The notes under the pieces are model-generated. The model did no database searches. It was not told the DNA's origin and worked only from the letters and a program-made list of their open reading frames with translations. From Candidatus Woesearchaeota archaeon (GTDB lineage: Archaea > Nanobdellota > Nanobdellia > Woesearchaeales > UBA12501), in the NCBI GenBank assembly GCA_014729495.1, contig WJJV01000059.1, forward strand, positions 1-20,426: a stretch of 20,426 nucleotides of DNA. Reading direction: 5' to 3'. Shown here piece by piece: positions 7,992 through 16,533 of the stretch; position 1 is the stretch's first letter; each line of letters opens with the position of its first letter. Both the position numbers and the translations under genes were made by a program.

Positions 7992-9041
7992 TTATTCTAC
8001 ATTATATGAGATTATGGTTTTCACTGCATTTTTCCATGTGATGTCTCTCACTGATTTCAAGCCATTCTTGCCTATTTTTTTCGCATCTTTTCTGTTGTTG
8101 ATGAGAAAATCCAGACATTCTGCGACTGACTTTGGATCTGGGGTGCAGACAAGCCCTGTCTTGTTATGCACCACAAACTCCAGAGGACCTCCTGAATCAG
8201 TGCAGGTTATCACAGGCTTGGCAGATTTCATGGCCTCCACTGTCACAAGCCCATAATCCTCGAGATATGAAGTGAAAGGCACGCAGAGCGCGTCTGAGTA
8301 GAGCCTGGCAAGCTGATTATCGCTCTTATATCCCAGGAATTCTATCCTGTTGTCCTTTTTGGCAAGCTGCATGAGCTGCTTCCTGTGCGGACCTTCTCCA
8401 GCTATCTTAAGCCTTATATCAGCCTTGATATGCTTCATTGCCCTGATAACAAGACTTATGCGCTTTCTGGAGTCATCAAGTATATGGGGAAGGAATATAT
8501 AATCATAACTGCCCTGCCTGAATTCATTATCCTCAATATGGGGCGGAGCATAAACCAGCTCAGAACCCAGTCCAGCTGACTTAAGCCTGGCCTGAAGGAA
8601 CTTAGAATATGCCACAATCCTTGCTTTTTTGAGGAAATGAGTGTCAATTCTCCTGATAATTGGCCTTGCAATGCAGCTGCTTGCTTTATAAAGACCAGAT
8701 ATCTGATTCTTGTAGTCAGGCCAGAAGTCATAGAACTGCCTGAATCTATGGGCAAAATAGCATATGTGATTGTCATGTCTTATTGCATAGCTCGGGAATT
8801 TTGAGGATATCACCATATCATAATCTGAGAGGTCTGATAGACTTTTGGCATAATATTTAAGATATGACCTCAGAAGTGAGGAATTTGGATAGTGATTGAG
8901 AGGCAGGAATAAGGTCTCTGCTTCATGCTTTGTGTATTTGTTGATTGCTTTGGCCAGGGATTCCATTATGAGCTGGTTTCCGCCTTTTATTCCTCTCCCT
9001 AATGCATGCTCATCTGAGGGGGTTGTTATGCAGATTTTCAT
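7992..9041 (-). CDS. GT4-family (GT-B fold) glycosyltransferase
   Basis: Predicted to transfer a sugar from an activated donor to a growing glycan in the cytoplasm or at the inner membrane face. The N-terminal Rossmann half starts 'MKICITTPSDEHALGRGIKGG', with a glycine-rich loop. The C-terminal half has the donor-binding hallmarks of retaining GT4 enzymes: 'LKIAGEGPHRKQL', 'RIEFLGY', then 'LEDYGLVTVEAM', which contains the E-x7-E pair (Glu270 and Glu278 in the long form), followed by 'KPVITCTDSGGPLE'. The length, about 350 residues, is normal. I prefer the ATG at 9041, which puts the first beta strand at the N-terminus; an in-frame ATG at 9068 would add nine residues. Neither has a strong ribosome site. 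It is the last gene of the operon. The sugar and the linkage cannot be read from the sequence. Confidence 0.9.
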   Translation of the reverse strand: MKICITTPSDEHALGRGIKGGNQLIMESLAKAINKYTKHEAETLFLPLNHYPNSSLLRSYLKYYAKSLSDLSDYDMVISSKFPSYAIRHDNHICYFAHRFRQFYDFWPDYKNQISGLYKASSCIARPIIRRIDTHFLKKARIVAYSKFLQARLKSAGLGSELVYAPPHIEDNEFRQGSYDYIFLPHILDDSRKRISLVIRAMKHIKADIRLKIAGEGPHRKQLMQLAKKDNRIEFLGYKSDNQLARLYSDALCVPFTSYLEDYGLVTVEAMKSAKPVITCTDSGGPLEFVVHNKTGLVCTPDPKSVAECLDFLINNRKDAKKIGKNGLKSVRDITWKNAVKTIISYNVE

Positions 9042-9101
9042 ATTTATACCACTTATCTTAAAATACACTGATTCGATTATCCCTAAATCTGGCTGAAGAA
9101 C

Positions 9102-10928
9102 CTAACTGACTTCTTCCACAATTATAGGCACCCAAAGAGGCTCTGAGCCAATCTCACTGAATCTTCCGATATATTCTCTGACCATATCCAGTTTAAGATA
9201 ATAGCTTCCTTTTTCTGGAGCCCTGAGCCTTGCCTTTACTGTTGCTGACTCACCAGGCCATATCTGCTTGCTGAGAAAGCCTCTTCCAAGGTCATTCTCA
9301 AGAGGTATCCTGTCTTTGCTGAGAAGGCTGATTCCAAGGGCAATAAGACCCTTTGCTGTGATGTCATTCAGATTCTTTGTCTTTACTTTCTTCCATGGTG
9401 TTTTTCCTTTGTTCTTTACATTTACCTCAATCTCAAATTCATCCCCTTCTGACAATCCTGAAGGGATATTCAACAGCTTTATGTCAGCACAATATCCTTC
9501 TTTATTGACTCTGACTCTGTTCTGAATCGCAGACGAATATGTCATAAGGTCATTCTTGTATGCTATTGTATCAAGGACAAGTTTGCGTCTCTGCCTGATT
9601 TTGTGATTATTGCCCTTGATCTGCCAGTGACTGTGCAGTGGCTTGTTGCGATTGAAGAACCTATGCATTCTGCTTTCTTTGCCAGGGAAAATCCCATATT
9701 TAATGAAATTTTCCTGCACATCTCCAAGTATTATCAAAGGGCTTGCAGGAGCAGCAAAGTCGATATATTCCTTGTTCCTGACCAAGAAATCAATTGTCTG
9801 CTGAAAATCCTCTTTTGTCTCTGTAGGATATCCCACAATCCAGTTAGTTACAACACCAATGCCTGCCTTATGGGTAATCCTTATCAGTCTTTCTGCATCC
9901 TCTCTCCTGAACTTCTTACCCATGTCTCTAAGAACTTTGTTTGATCCGCTTTCAATTCCAAAGTTAAGATATATGCAACCTGCCTGTTTCATGATCTTGA
10001 GTAGTTCTTCTGTCATATCATTCCTCACAGCAGCAAAACCTGACCACCTTATATCGAGTTTTTCCTTAATGATGAGATCACACATCATGTACAGTTCTTT
10101 TGGATTTCCATTTATCAGAAGGTCATTGCTGACAAACACATGAGTGCCCTTAAAATGGTTCTTGTGTTTTTTTATCTGGTGCTTCAATTCATCAACAACA
10201 TTCCTTGCGCTCCTGAACCTGTAGTATTTCCAGAACATCCAGTTGTCGCAGAAAACGCATCTGTTCACGCATCCCCTGCTTATCATGAAGGGCAGTGATC
10301 CTGCCTTGTAGAGTTCAAGGGGCAGGCCTGAGAAATCAGGAAAGGGTATGCTGTCAAGATTCTTGATCAGGGATCTGTCTTTATTATGCATTACTTTGCT
10401 ATTTTTGTATGATATTCCGCACACTGTGCTGACATCCTTGCTGTTCTCAAGTGAATCTATCAGCTCCACAATTGTCTCTTCACCTTCTCCCCTAACAACA
10501 TAGTCTACAGACCCTGAACTCAGTATGACCTCAGTTTTGCTCAGATAGCAGTCAGGGCCTCCAAAAATAATTGTCCTGCTTGGATCCATTTTCCTGATCT
10601 TTGTTGCTAAAAGCATGCTTGCAAGAAATGAACTGTCCTGGACACAGAAACCTATTATTCCTGGATCAGTATCAAGTATTCTTTGAGCTGCTTTTTCCCA
10701 GAATCCTTCAGGTATTGGAATCTTCCTGAATCTGTCTTTGTTCTTCCAGAGCTCAAAGTCAAAATAATTCCTGTACTCTTCTCCAATATGCCTGCTGAAC
10801 AGTTCTGCATTCAGGTCGAATGGAAAAACAGAGTGGTTATTTTTCTTTAGAATCGCAGATATGTAAGCCAGCCCCAATGGCGGTTTTTCTACATCCCACA
10901 GCGGACACTGCACTAATGCTATTTCCAT
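9102..10928 (-). CDS. Radical SAM enzyme with cobalamin-binding-like N-terminus and Ig-like C-terminus
   Basis: 608 residues in three parts. Residues 1-160 resemble the B12-binding domain of class B radical SAM enzymes ('PPLGLAYISAIL', 'IIFGGPDCYLSKTEVI', 'VVRGEGEETI'); the DxHxxG motif of classical B12 proteins is not visible, as is common in this family. Residues 214-410 are the radical SAM barrel, with the 4Fe-4S motif Cys220-x3-Cys224-x2-Cys227 and 'NFGIESGSNKVLRDMGKK'. Residues about 478-608 form a beta-sandwich ('EFEIEVNVKNKGKTPW', 'WPGESATVKARLRAP', 'GSYYLKLDMVREYIGRF'), of a type seen attached to surface-polysaccharide enzymes. Known class B enzymes often methylate unactivated carbons, but others do ring or C-C chemistry, so the reaction is open. 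It starts nine bases after the preceding glycosyltransferase stop. Confidence 0.88.
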   Translation of the reverse strand: MEIALVQCPLWDVEKPPLGLAYISAILKKNNHSVFPFDLNAELFSRHIGEEYRNYFDFELWKNKDRFRKIPIPEGFWEKAAQRILDTDPGIIGFCVQDSSFLASMLLATKIRKMDPSRTIIFGGPDCYLSKTEVILSSGSVDYVVRGEGEETIVELIDSLENSKDVSTVCGISYKNSKVMHNKDRSLIKNLDSIPFPDFSGLPLELYKAGSLPFMISRGCVNRCVFCDNWMFWKYYRFRSARNVVDELKHQIKKHKNHFKGTHVFVSNDLLINGNPKELYMMCDLIIKEKLDIRWSGFAAVRNDMTEELLKIMKQAGCIYLNFGIESGSNKVLRDMGKKFRREDAERLIRITHKAGIGVVTNWIVGYPTETKEDFQQTIDFLVRNKEYIDFAAPASPLIILGDVQENFIKYGIFPGKESRMHRFFNRNKPLHSHWQIKGNNHKIRQRRKLVLDTIAYKNDLMTYSSAIQNRVRVNKEGYCADIKLLNIPSGLSEGDEFEIEVNVKNKGKTPWKKVKTKNLNDITAKGLIALGISLLSKDRIPLENDLGRGFLSKQIWPGESATVKARLRAPEKGSYYLKLDMVREYIGRFSEIGSEPLWVPIIVEEVS

Positions 10929-10937
10929 GTTATCATG

Positions 10938-12113
10938 CTACTGATTGCATATTACTGATTGCAGGAATTTCTTGTACTGGACTGCAATATCCCTCCATCG
11001 GCAATTTGATTCAATGTAATGCCTTGCTTTTGCAGACATTCTCTTCTGCAGTTCAGGATCATCTTTCACTATTCCCATAATATCTGCTATTCTATTAATT
11101 TCATTCTCTTCATCATTGAGATTTACTTTGAATGTGCAGTCATCTGGATAATCCTGATATTCAGGGAGATTGTTCAAGACAACTGGCTTGCCTACACTCA
11201 GTATATCAATAAGGCTGCCGGATGTTGCACCCGTGGACGGCCATCTGAGATTGATGCACAGATTGCTTGCATTGATGTACTCAAATCCCTTTTGCCTTGG
11301 AACATAACCAGTAACAACAACATTATCGGATAATCCCATCTTCCTGACAATAGAATCAATATCAAATTCCCTGTCTTTTTTTCCGCAGATTATGTAAAGG
11401 CTTTTTGGATTCATCTTCAGGAATTCCCTGAATGCCTTGAGCGCCTGGATGATTCTCTTGTGTCTCTGGACAAATCCAAATGAGCAGATTATGAAGTCAT
11501 GTCTGTCTGGAATCCCCAGCTCTTTCCTGCTCTTGACAGGAGAGCCAGCATCAACCAGATCAGCTCCGTGGTTGATCTTTTTGACTTGAATAGTTGGATT
11601 TATCTTTTCAATCTCTTTTTTCATATGATTGTTATGCACAATAATTGCATTTGATGAGTTGATTATTCCTCTGTTCATTGGAAAATCACATGCATCGATC
11701 CTGCTGCCAGCCAGCCTGCTCCTGATCGCTGCCTCAAGGCCTCTGATCCCATGATTGCTGACCATTTCCTTAAGAAATTCCACTCTGCTCTTGTTCCTCT
11801 GTATTGCATTGCTCCACACCATTCCGTGCAGATTGAGATCATGCATCACCACAATGCCTGAGTGCTTCTTCAGGAGAGGATACATGTAAGAATGGCATGC
11901 ATGATTTCCTATCTGGAAAAGGTTTGCATCATAATCAGCATTTCCACTGAAATCAAGATATGATTTATAATCCTGGATATTTTCAGGAACATATTCATGA
12001 TCTGTGAATATCTTGATGCCCATATGCTTTCTAAGGTGGGGCAGAAGCTCCTCGCTGTAATCAGAGATGCCTGATCTGATCGGATTGAATGGGCTGAAGT
12101 ATGAAATTTTCAT
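10938..12113 (-). CDS. GT-B glycosyltransferase, mannosyltransferase-like, with an altered acidic motif
   Basis: 391 residues. The N-terminus, 'MKISYFSPFNPIRSGISDYSEELLPHL', is typical of GT4-type polysaccharide glycosyltransferases that begin with a P-x-x-S/T-G-I-S/A-D-Y loop. The C-terminal half has 'IICSFGFVQRHKRI', 'NVVVTGYV' and 'LRWPSTGATSGSLIDILSVGKPVV' split around residues 289-312. Relatives usually carry Glu in 'GETSGS'; here it is Ala296, and the second acidic position is Asp303. The protein may therefore be a variant enzyme. The length is normal. It starts seven bases after the stop of the upstream radical SAM gene and ends nine bases before the next gene. The likely role is adding one sugar to the exported glycan; donor and acceptor are unknown. 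Confidence 0.87.
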   Translation of the reverse strand: MKISYFSPFNPIRSGISDYSEELLPHLRKHMGIKIFTDHEYVPENIQDYKSYLDFSGNADYDANLFQIGNHACHSYMYPLLKKHSGIVVMHDLNLHGMVWSNAIQRNKSRVEFLKEMVSNHGIRGLEAAIRSRLAGSRIDACDFPMNRGIINSSNAIIVHNNHMKKEIEKINPTIQVKKINHGADLVDAGSPVKSRKELGIPDRHDFIICSFGFVQRHKRIIQALKAFREFLKMNPKSLYIICGKKDREFDIDSIVRKMGLSDNVVVTGYVPRQKGFEYINASNLCINLRWPSTGATSGSLIDILSVGKPVVLNNLPEYQDYPDDCTFKVNLNDEENEINRIADIMGIVKDDPELQKRMSAKARHYIESNCRWRDIAVQYKKFLQSVICNQ

Positions 12114-12120
12114 TTTGAAT

Positions 12121-13209
12121 CTATCTATAGCTTTTTATTGTTATGTTTCTGTCCAGCTTTGGGCAGGCAGGACACACCTTAGCTATGCCTTCTTTGATGT
12201 ATCTTTTTCTCAAATCCCTCACTGTCCTGCTGTTCCAGATATTCTCTGCTTTCTTATACCTCAGATTTCCAAGAAAGAATTTCTCATAGCAGCATGAAAA
12301 GATGTCTCCGTTGTATCCTATCAGCAGTGTCTCAAACAAGTCTCTGCAATCATGAGGAGTTTCAGGTTCCCTAAAATACGGCGCAAATAATGTAATGTCC
12401 TTCTCTTTTGCTTTCTCTAATGCAATATCAATGTATTTGTTTGACTTTTTCCTATCAAAGTAAAGGTTCTCGCCGGCAAGATCAAAGTATTTATCTGCCG
12501 TCTTCTTATAATATTCAATACCTCTTTCTTCCAAGGAACCCATATTAATGCTTATGTTACCTATATCTCTGCACATATGCATGACAGCTATTGAAGAGAC
12601 CCCCAACTCTGATCCTAGATCAACCATCTTTGGAAGTTCTGAGATATTGCTCACCATGCCCACAAAGTTGATACTGATACTCGGCAGGATTGCACCCCTT
12701 CTTTTCTTTGCTTCATTAAGGTATGAGATATTGTCAAGAACTGTCTTGATATTTACCCCCCTTATCTTCTTGTAGGTCTCATCTGTTGCACCATCAACAG
12801 AAAATGTGATATAATCCATCTTCATATCAATCAGCCTATCTGATACCCCTTTAGTAAGCAGCAGCCCATTTGTTGTCATGCAGCATGTAAGCCCCCTTCT
12901 TTTCACCTCTGCAATAAAGCCCAATATGTTTGGGTGCATCATCGGCTCTCCTGTGCCAATGAACTGAACCTTGCTGTCTTTATCGCAAAATTCCAATGCT
13001 TTGCAGAGAATGCTAAATGACATGGATGGCCTGATTCTTCCGGACTTAAGTTCTTGATATCTGCTGGGCGCAAATAATTGCTCAAAACTCTTCATACACA
13101 TACTGCATTTAAGATTACACTTGATTGTGGGCTCAATTATCACATCCTTTGGGCATTTGTGCATATAAGTCCTGTCCAGACTGCTTCTTATTCTCCCAAA
13201 GATTCTCAT
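12121..13209 (-). CDS. Radical SAM protein with SPASM-like C-terminal cysteines
   Basis: 362 residues. The 4Fe-4S motif is Cys31-x3-Cys35-x2-Cys38 ('CNLKCSMC'), followed by 'FIGTGEPMMHPNI' (SAM-binding GGEP-like strand) and 'DYITFSVDGATDETYKKIRG'. The C-terminus carries Cys288, Cys306-Cys307, Cys346 and Cys349 ('IGYNGDIFSCCYEKFFLGNL', 'CPAC'), the layout of a SPASM or twitch domain binding one or more auxiliary clusters. Such enzymes include peptide maturases, sulfatase-maturing enzymes and dehydrogenases. Inside a glycan operon, a sugar or polyol dehydrogenation, epimerisation or similar radical step is plausible but inferred. Its ATG overlaps the methyltransferase stop by four bases (ATGA), so translation is probably coupled. 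Confidence 0.9.
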   Translation of the reverse strand: MRIFGRIRSSLDRTYMHKCPKDVIIEPTIKCNLKCSMCMKSFEQLFAPSRYQELKSGRIRPSMSFSILCKALEFCDKDSKVQFIGTGEPMMHPNILGFIAEVKRRGLTCCMTTNGLLLTKGVSDRLIDMKMDYITFSVDGATDETYKKIRGVNIKTVLDNISYLNEAKKRRGAILPSISINFVGMVSNISELPKMVDLGSELGVSSIAVMHMCRDIGNISINMGSLEERGIEYYKKTADKYFDLAGENLYFDRKKSNKYIDIALEKAKEKDITLFAPYFREPETPHDCRDLFETLLIGYNGDIFSCCYEKFFLGNLRYKKAENIWNSRTVRDLRKRYIKEGIAKVCPACPKLDRNITIKSYR

Positions 13210-14156
13210 TTGACCAGCCCCAGCTTTTTCTTTATCCTATGGATCCTTGTAAGTAACTTCCAGCCTCTTGACCTGAATATTCTTTTCAGCTGTTTTTCCT
13301 TTTCAATGGCATAATTCTTAAGATCCTGATTCTGTTTCTCTATCTTATTTATATGACTGTTCTTGTATCTTATGTGCTGCTCATGTTCCCTGATTCTTGC
13401 TGCCTGTTCATTTACCAGCACATCTTTCTCCCACCAGTTCTTCGCAAGGTTTGTTATGTAATCATTATTGTCAATGAACATAAGGCTCTCTGCTTTTATT
13501 GGTTTGCTGCTGCAGACTGCAACAAGGTATTCAGGAACTATGTTTGACATGTTTGACATGTTTGACTTTTGATGAAAATCTGATATAAGTTTAGATCCTG
13601 CTTTTTTATCTGCTATGACAGAAGCAAGATGATTTGTCTGGCTGAACACTGAGACTCTCCTGAAGTGATCATCTAATAATTTCTTAAAATCCTTTTGCGT
13701 GTATTCTTTTATGTGGTATGGATTTTTCTCCTCATAATCAGCTAAAGGCCTCTGAACATTAGGGGTGGAAATTATAAGCAGACCATCCTTTTTCAGCAGC
13801 CTTCTTATTTCTCTCAAGAAATCTTCTGGCCTGTCAATATGCTCTATCACTTCAAAAGAGGTGATAATGTCATATTTTCCATCAATTCCCAGTTTCCTGC
13901 AGTCATCTTTTCTGAATGCAAGATTATTTTTCTTGTACTTCTTTCCTGAATATTCAATCACTTTGCGTGATCTGTCCACTCCAAGAACTCTTCTGGCTGT
14001 GCTTGCCATCATGTCTGCTCCATAACCATAACCGCAACCGAGATCCAGGACATCCTTCTTGTTTACGAACTGGCATGCAAAGATATATCTGGCCATATGC
14101 TCGTTCTGGAGCTTCTCCATGCCTTTTCTCTTTCCTGGTTTCAGTGCTTCTTCCAT
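13206..14156 (-). CDS. Class I SAM-dependent methyltransferase with coiled-coil tail
   Basis: 316 residues. The Rossmann methyltransferase core occupies about 30-180: motif I 'VLDLGCGYGYG', 'VLGVDRS' (acidic residue after strand 2), 'YDIITSFEVIEHIDRPEDFL' and 'DGLLIISTPN'. These are hallmarks of the Methyltransf_11/23 group, often found in O-antigen and glycan clusters as O-methyltransferases. Residues about 245-292 are heptad-like and charged, and the end 'RSRGWKLLTRIHRIKKKLG' is a tail often found on polysaccharide-modifying enzymes, probably for membrane or partner contact. A short SNM-SNM-SN repeat lies near residue 200. Only one base separates the upstream stop from this ATG and no ribosome site is seen, so translational coupling is likely. 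It could cap or decorate the glycan; the substrate is not known. Confidence 0.9.
   Translation of the reverse strand: MEEALKPGKRKGMEKLQNEHMARYIFACQFVNKKDVLDLGCGYGYGADMMASTARRVLGVDRSRKVIEYSGKKYKKNNLAFRKDDCRKLGIDGKYDIITSFEVIEHIDRPEDFLREIRRLLKKDGLLIISTPNVQRPLADYEEKNPYHIKEYTQKDFKKLLDDHFRRVSVFSQTNHLASVIADKKAGSKLISDFHQKSNMSNMSNIVPEYLVAVCSSKPIKAESLMFIDNNDYITNLAKNWWEKDVLVNEQAARIREHEQHIRYKNSHINKIEKQNQDLKNYAIEKEKQLKRIFRSRGWKLLTRIHRIKKKLGLVK
13541..13567. repeat. Three tandem copies of a 9-bp unit inside the methyltransferase gene
   Basis: On the plus strand 'tgtttgaca' is repeated almost perfectly three times (tgtttgaca, tgtttgaca, tgtttgact). It encodes the repeat SNM-SNM-SN in the methyltransferase, in a loop between the catalytic core and the coiled-coil tail. 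The copies are nearly identical in DNA, which suggests recent slippage. The unit length keeps the frame. Confidence 0.75.
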
Positions 14157-14157
14157 C

Positions 14158-16533
14158 TTATTCTGTCCAAATCCCTTTTACAGATGCTCCCAAATATCTC
14201 TTGTCTTCAATACCAAAATCATGGGGGTGCCAGGTTCTGTCGAGCTTCAGAGTAAAACTCCTGATCTTGTGCCTATTCAGCCTGGGTATCATGCAGTCAA
14301 GCAGATATTCTTTTTTCTCATCCAGTCTGAATATCTTGATTTGTCTATTGAAGCTGAACCGCCCCACCCCATAGCTGGCATATACCTTGAGTTTGACTGG
14401 TTTTTTTGATATGTCCGGATGATTTATGACCAGGTTCAGTTTAAGTCTTGATTTGTCTGGTTTCAGGTAGAATGATGCCGTCTTCCTTGTCCATCTTGAA
14501 CTTGATGCAGAACCCTCTTCAAGAGGATACCATCCAGAGTAAATCGTGAAATTCCTGCTGTTCCCTCCTGAAGGATCAAACAAGCCATGGTCTTGCCTGC
14601 CTGATGACTGCAGATCTTTGATCACATAGAACATATCCTCAAACAAGGATCGAAATCCTTTGAGCCTGTTCAATCTCGCCTGCTTGAACCTTTTCCTGAT
14701 ATGAGGCATAAAAGAACTCCTGCCTTTGGTCAATCTTATTGTGCTCTTCAGGTCATGGATTGTTTTTCCGGAACCATCTTTAAGGACTATGTTTAACTGC
14801 TTTTTTCCTTTTTTTGCCAGTGGATTGCATTTGATATCTGAAGGCTGATATTTAAGTGGGATATAGCTTTCTGAAGTGCAGATCATGAAGTCCATCTCAG
14901 GGTACCTGAATATCACGCTTGCTGCTTCATCTTTTCTTATCACAGGGATTCTCAATGTCCACGAAGCGAATTCATTTATCTTTATCTCAAGCTTGATGTC
15001 TTTTACATCCTCTTTGAGGTTGTGCAAGAACAGCCTGAATTCATTTTTTTGGTCAGCTCTGAATTCTCTTGGAATGTCATATTTTGCCATATGAAGTTTT
15101 TCTTTCTTGAATCTTGCTGGATTAAAACTCTCCAGCTTTTTTTTGTCTGCTATTATCTCCCTGATCTCCGGCTTTGATATGAGGAAATGAGGTGTCAGGG
15201 ATATCAAATCATATATTTTCTGTTTAGCCGCAGATCTTGCGCCTTGCCTTAATGCATACCAGTGCTTGATGCTTTTCTTTGTCTTGTGGTCAAGCATATC
15301 TTCTGTGATGTAGCCTTCATCAATGCATTTCTTTGTCAGCCGTGTGCCTGGCAGATACACCAGAGAGAAGGCGTCTATATGGAATGGCCTTGGAATCTCA
15401 AGAAGAAGCTCCAATGTCTTCATTGCATCCTCATCTGTCTCAAACGGCATGTCAAGTATGAGGTCATAAGTGGGAATTATGTATTTATGCAGTATCTTTG
15501 CTGCCTTTATTATCTGCTCATTGGAACCTTTTCTTTCCAGGTATCTCTTTCTCAATTCCTCGCTGCCACTCTGTATGCCAATTGTCGCGTATGACAACCC
15601 AGCATCCGCAAGATCTGCAATGATGTCTTCCTGTATGAAATCAGGATGTATCCAGCAGAAGAAAGGCACATCAATGTGCTTCTTATACTGCCTGCAGAAC
15701 TCCCTGATCCATTTCTTGTCAAATGTGAATATTTCATCATGAAAATTTATCAGTCTAAGTTTTGTGAATCTTTTTTTTGCGTGCTTCAGCTCTTTCATGA
15801 GATTATCAACACTTATTCTTCTTATGTATCTTCCCTTTCCCCTGTATATCTCCTTGAGATAGCAATTGCAGCAGAAGGAGCATGAGAAGAAGCAGCCTCT
15901 TGAAGTCATTGTGCAGTAGACTGGATGCTCATTGATAAGAGGCGAGCATTTGATGTAGTATTTGTCGCTTTCCTCATAATCTGGAGAAGCAAGATCATCA
16001 AGATCATATAGATTCCTTACACCATTCTTGTATATCTTCCTGCCTTCTTTGATCCAGAAATTCTCAAGATTCCTGATTCTGCCTGGTCTTTTGATATTGT
16101 TGGCAAGGTCAACAAAAGCAGCCTCCCCTTCACCAATGCATATCATATCAGCATGTTTAATGCATTCTTCTGGATTGCTTGTGACATGTATGCCTCCCCA
16201 TATGATAGGTATCCTGCTGAATTCCTTTATTTTCTTTATCTGTCTTGTCAGCATCTTCGCTTCTTCAAAAAAAGCAGACCTTACGCTGATTCCTATTATA
16301 TCTGGCCTAATCTGCCAGATTATCTGCCTTAGATAATCCAGCTCTTGGTTTGTTGGTGAATCACACGCCATGTTTCCTCCAATATCCCTCAGCATATCAT
16401 CTCCCAGGAACTTAAGCTCCTTGAAGAATAGCACGCTTGCTTTATGGCCATGCTTCTTGAGATGGCCTGACAGATACCTTATGCCAAGCGCTTCAGAATC
16501 ATACAGGCTTATGAGCAGTACTTTAGCAGACAT
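14158..16533 (-). CDS. Cobalamin-type radical SAM enzyme with two C-terminal beta domains
   Basis: 791 residues from the ATG at 16533; a GTG at 16542 would add three. The ATG is preferred because GAGGGGTG lies six bases upstream. Residues 4-160 resemble the B12-binding domain ('LGIRYLSGHLKKHGHKASVLFF', split by loops; 'IIWGGIHVTSNPEECI', 'ICIGEGEAAF'). The radical SAM motif is Cys214-x3-Cys218-x2-Cys221 ('GCFFSCSFC'), with extra cysteines directly after it, and 'TIGIQSGSEELRKRY' later in the barrel. About 485-605 is an Ig-like domain. From about 660 to the end there is a second beta-sandwich, 'SGWYPLEEG', 'SRWTRKTASFYLKP', 'HDFGIEDKRYLGASVKGIW', a type found at the end of many polysaccharide-cluster proteins. 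It is a paralogue of the next upstream gene, which lacks this last domain. The substrate is unknown; sugar or lipid methylation is a guess from the family. Confidence 0.88.
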   Translation of the reverse strand: MSAKVLLISLYDSEALGIRYLSGHLKKHGHKASVLFFKELKFLGDDMLRDIGGNMACDSPTNQELDYLRQIIWQIRPDIIGISVRSAFFEEAKMLTRQIKKIKEFSRIPIIWGGIHVTSNPEECIKHADMICIGEGEAAFVDLANNIKRPGRIRNLENFWIKEGRKIYKNGVRNLYDLDDLASPDYEESDKYYIKCSPLINEHPVYCTMTSRGCFFSCSFCCNCYLKEIYRGKGRYIRRISVDNLMKELKHAKKRFTKLRLINFHDEIFTFDKKWIREFCRQYKKHIDVPFFCWIHPDFIQEDIIADLADAGLSYATIGIQSGSEELRKRYLERKGSNEQIIKAAKILHKYIIPTYDLILDMPFETDEDAMKTLELLLEIPRPFHIDAFSLVYLPGTRLTKKCIDEGYITEDMLDHKTKKSIKHWYALRQGARSAAKQKIYDLISLTPHFLISKPEIREIIADKKKLESFNPARFKKEKLHMAKYDIPREFRADQKNEFRLFLHNLKEDVKDIKLEIKINEFASWTLRIPVIRKDEAASVIFRYPEMDFMICTSESYIPLKYQPSDIKCNPLAKKGKKQLNIVLKDGSGKTIHDLKSTIRLTKGRSSFMPHIRKRFKQARLNRLKGFRSLFEDMFYVIKDLQSSGRQDHGLFDPSGGNSRNFTIYSGWYPLEEGSASSSRWTRKTASFYLKPDKSRLKLNLVINHPDISKKPVKLKVYASYGVGRFSFNRQIKIFRLDEKKEYLLDCMIPRLNRHKIRSFTLKLDRTWHPHDFGIEDKRYLGASVKGIWTE

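Noticed and set aside
8456..8776. 106-codon minus-strand frame inside the last glycosyltransferase
   Set aside because: It is in a different frame within a well-supported GT4 gene and has no family features.
13916..14409. Overlapping plus-strand frames opposite the methyltransferase and radical SAM genes
   Set aside because: The opposite strand has full-length, motif-bearing genes in the same place; these frames show no domain.
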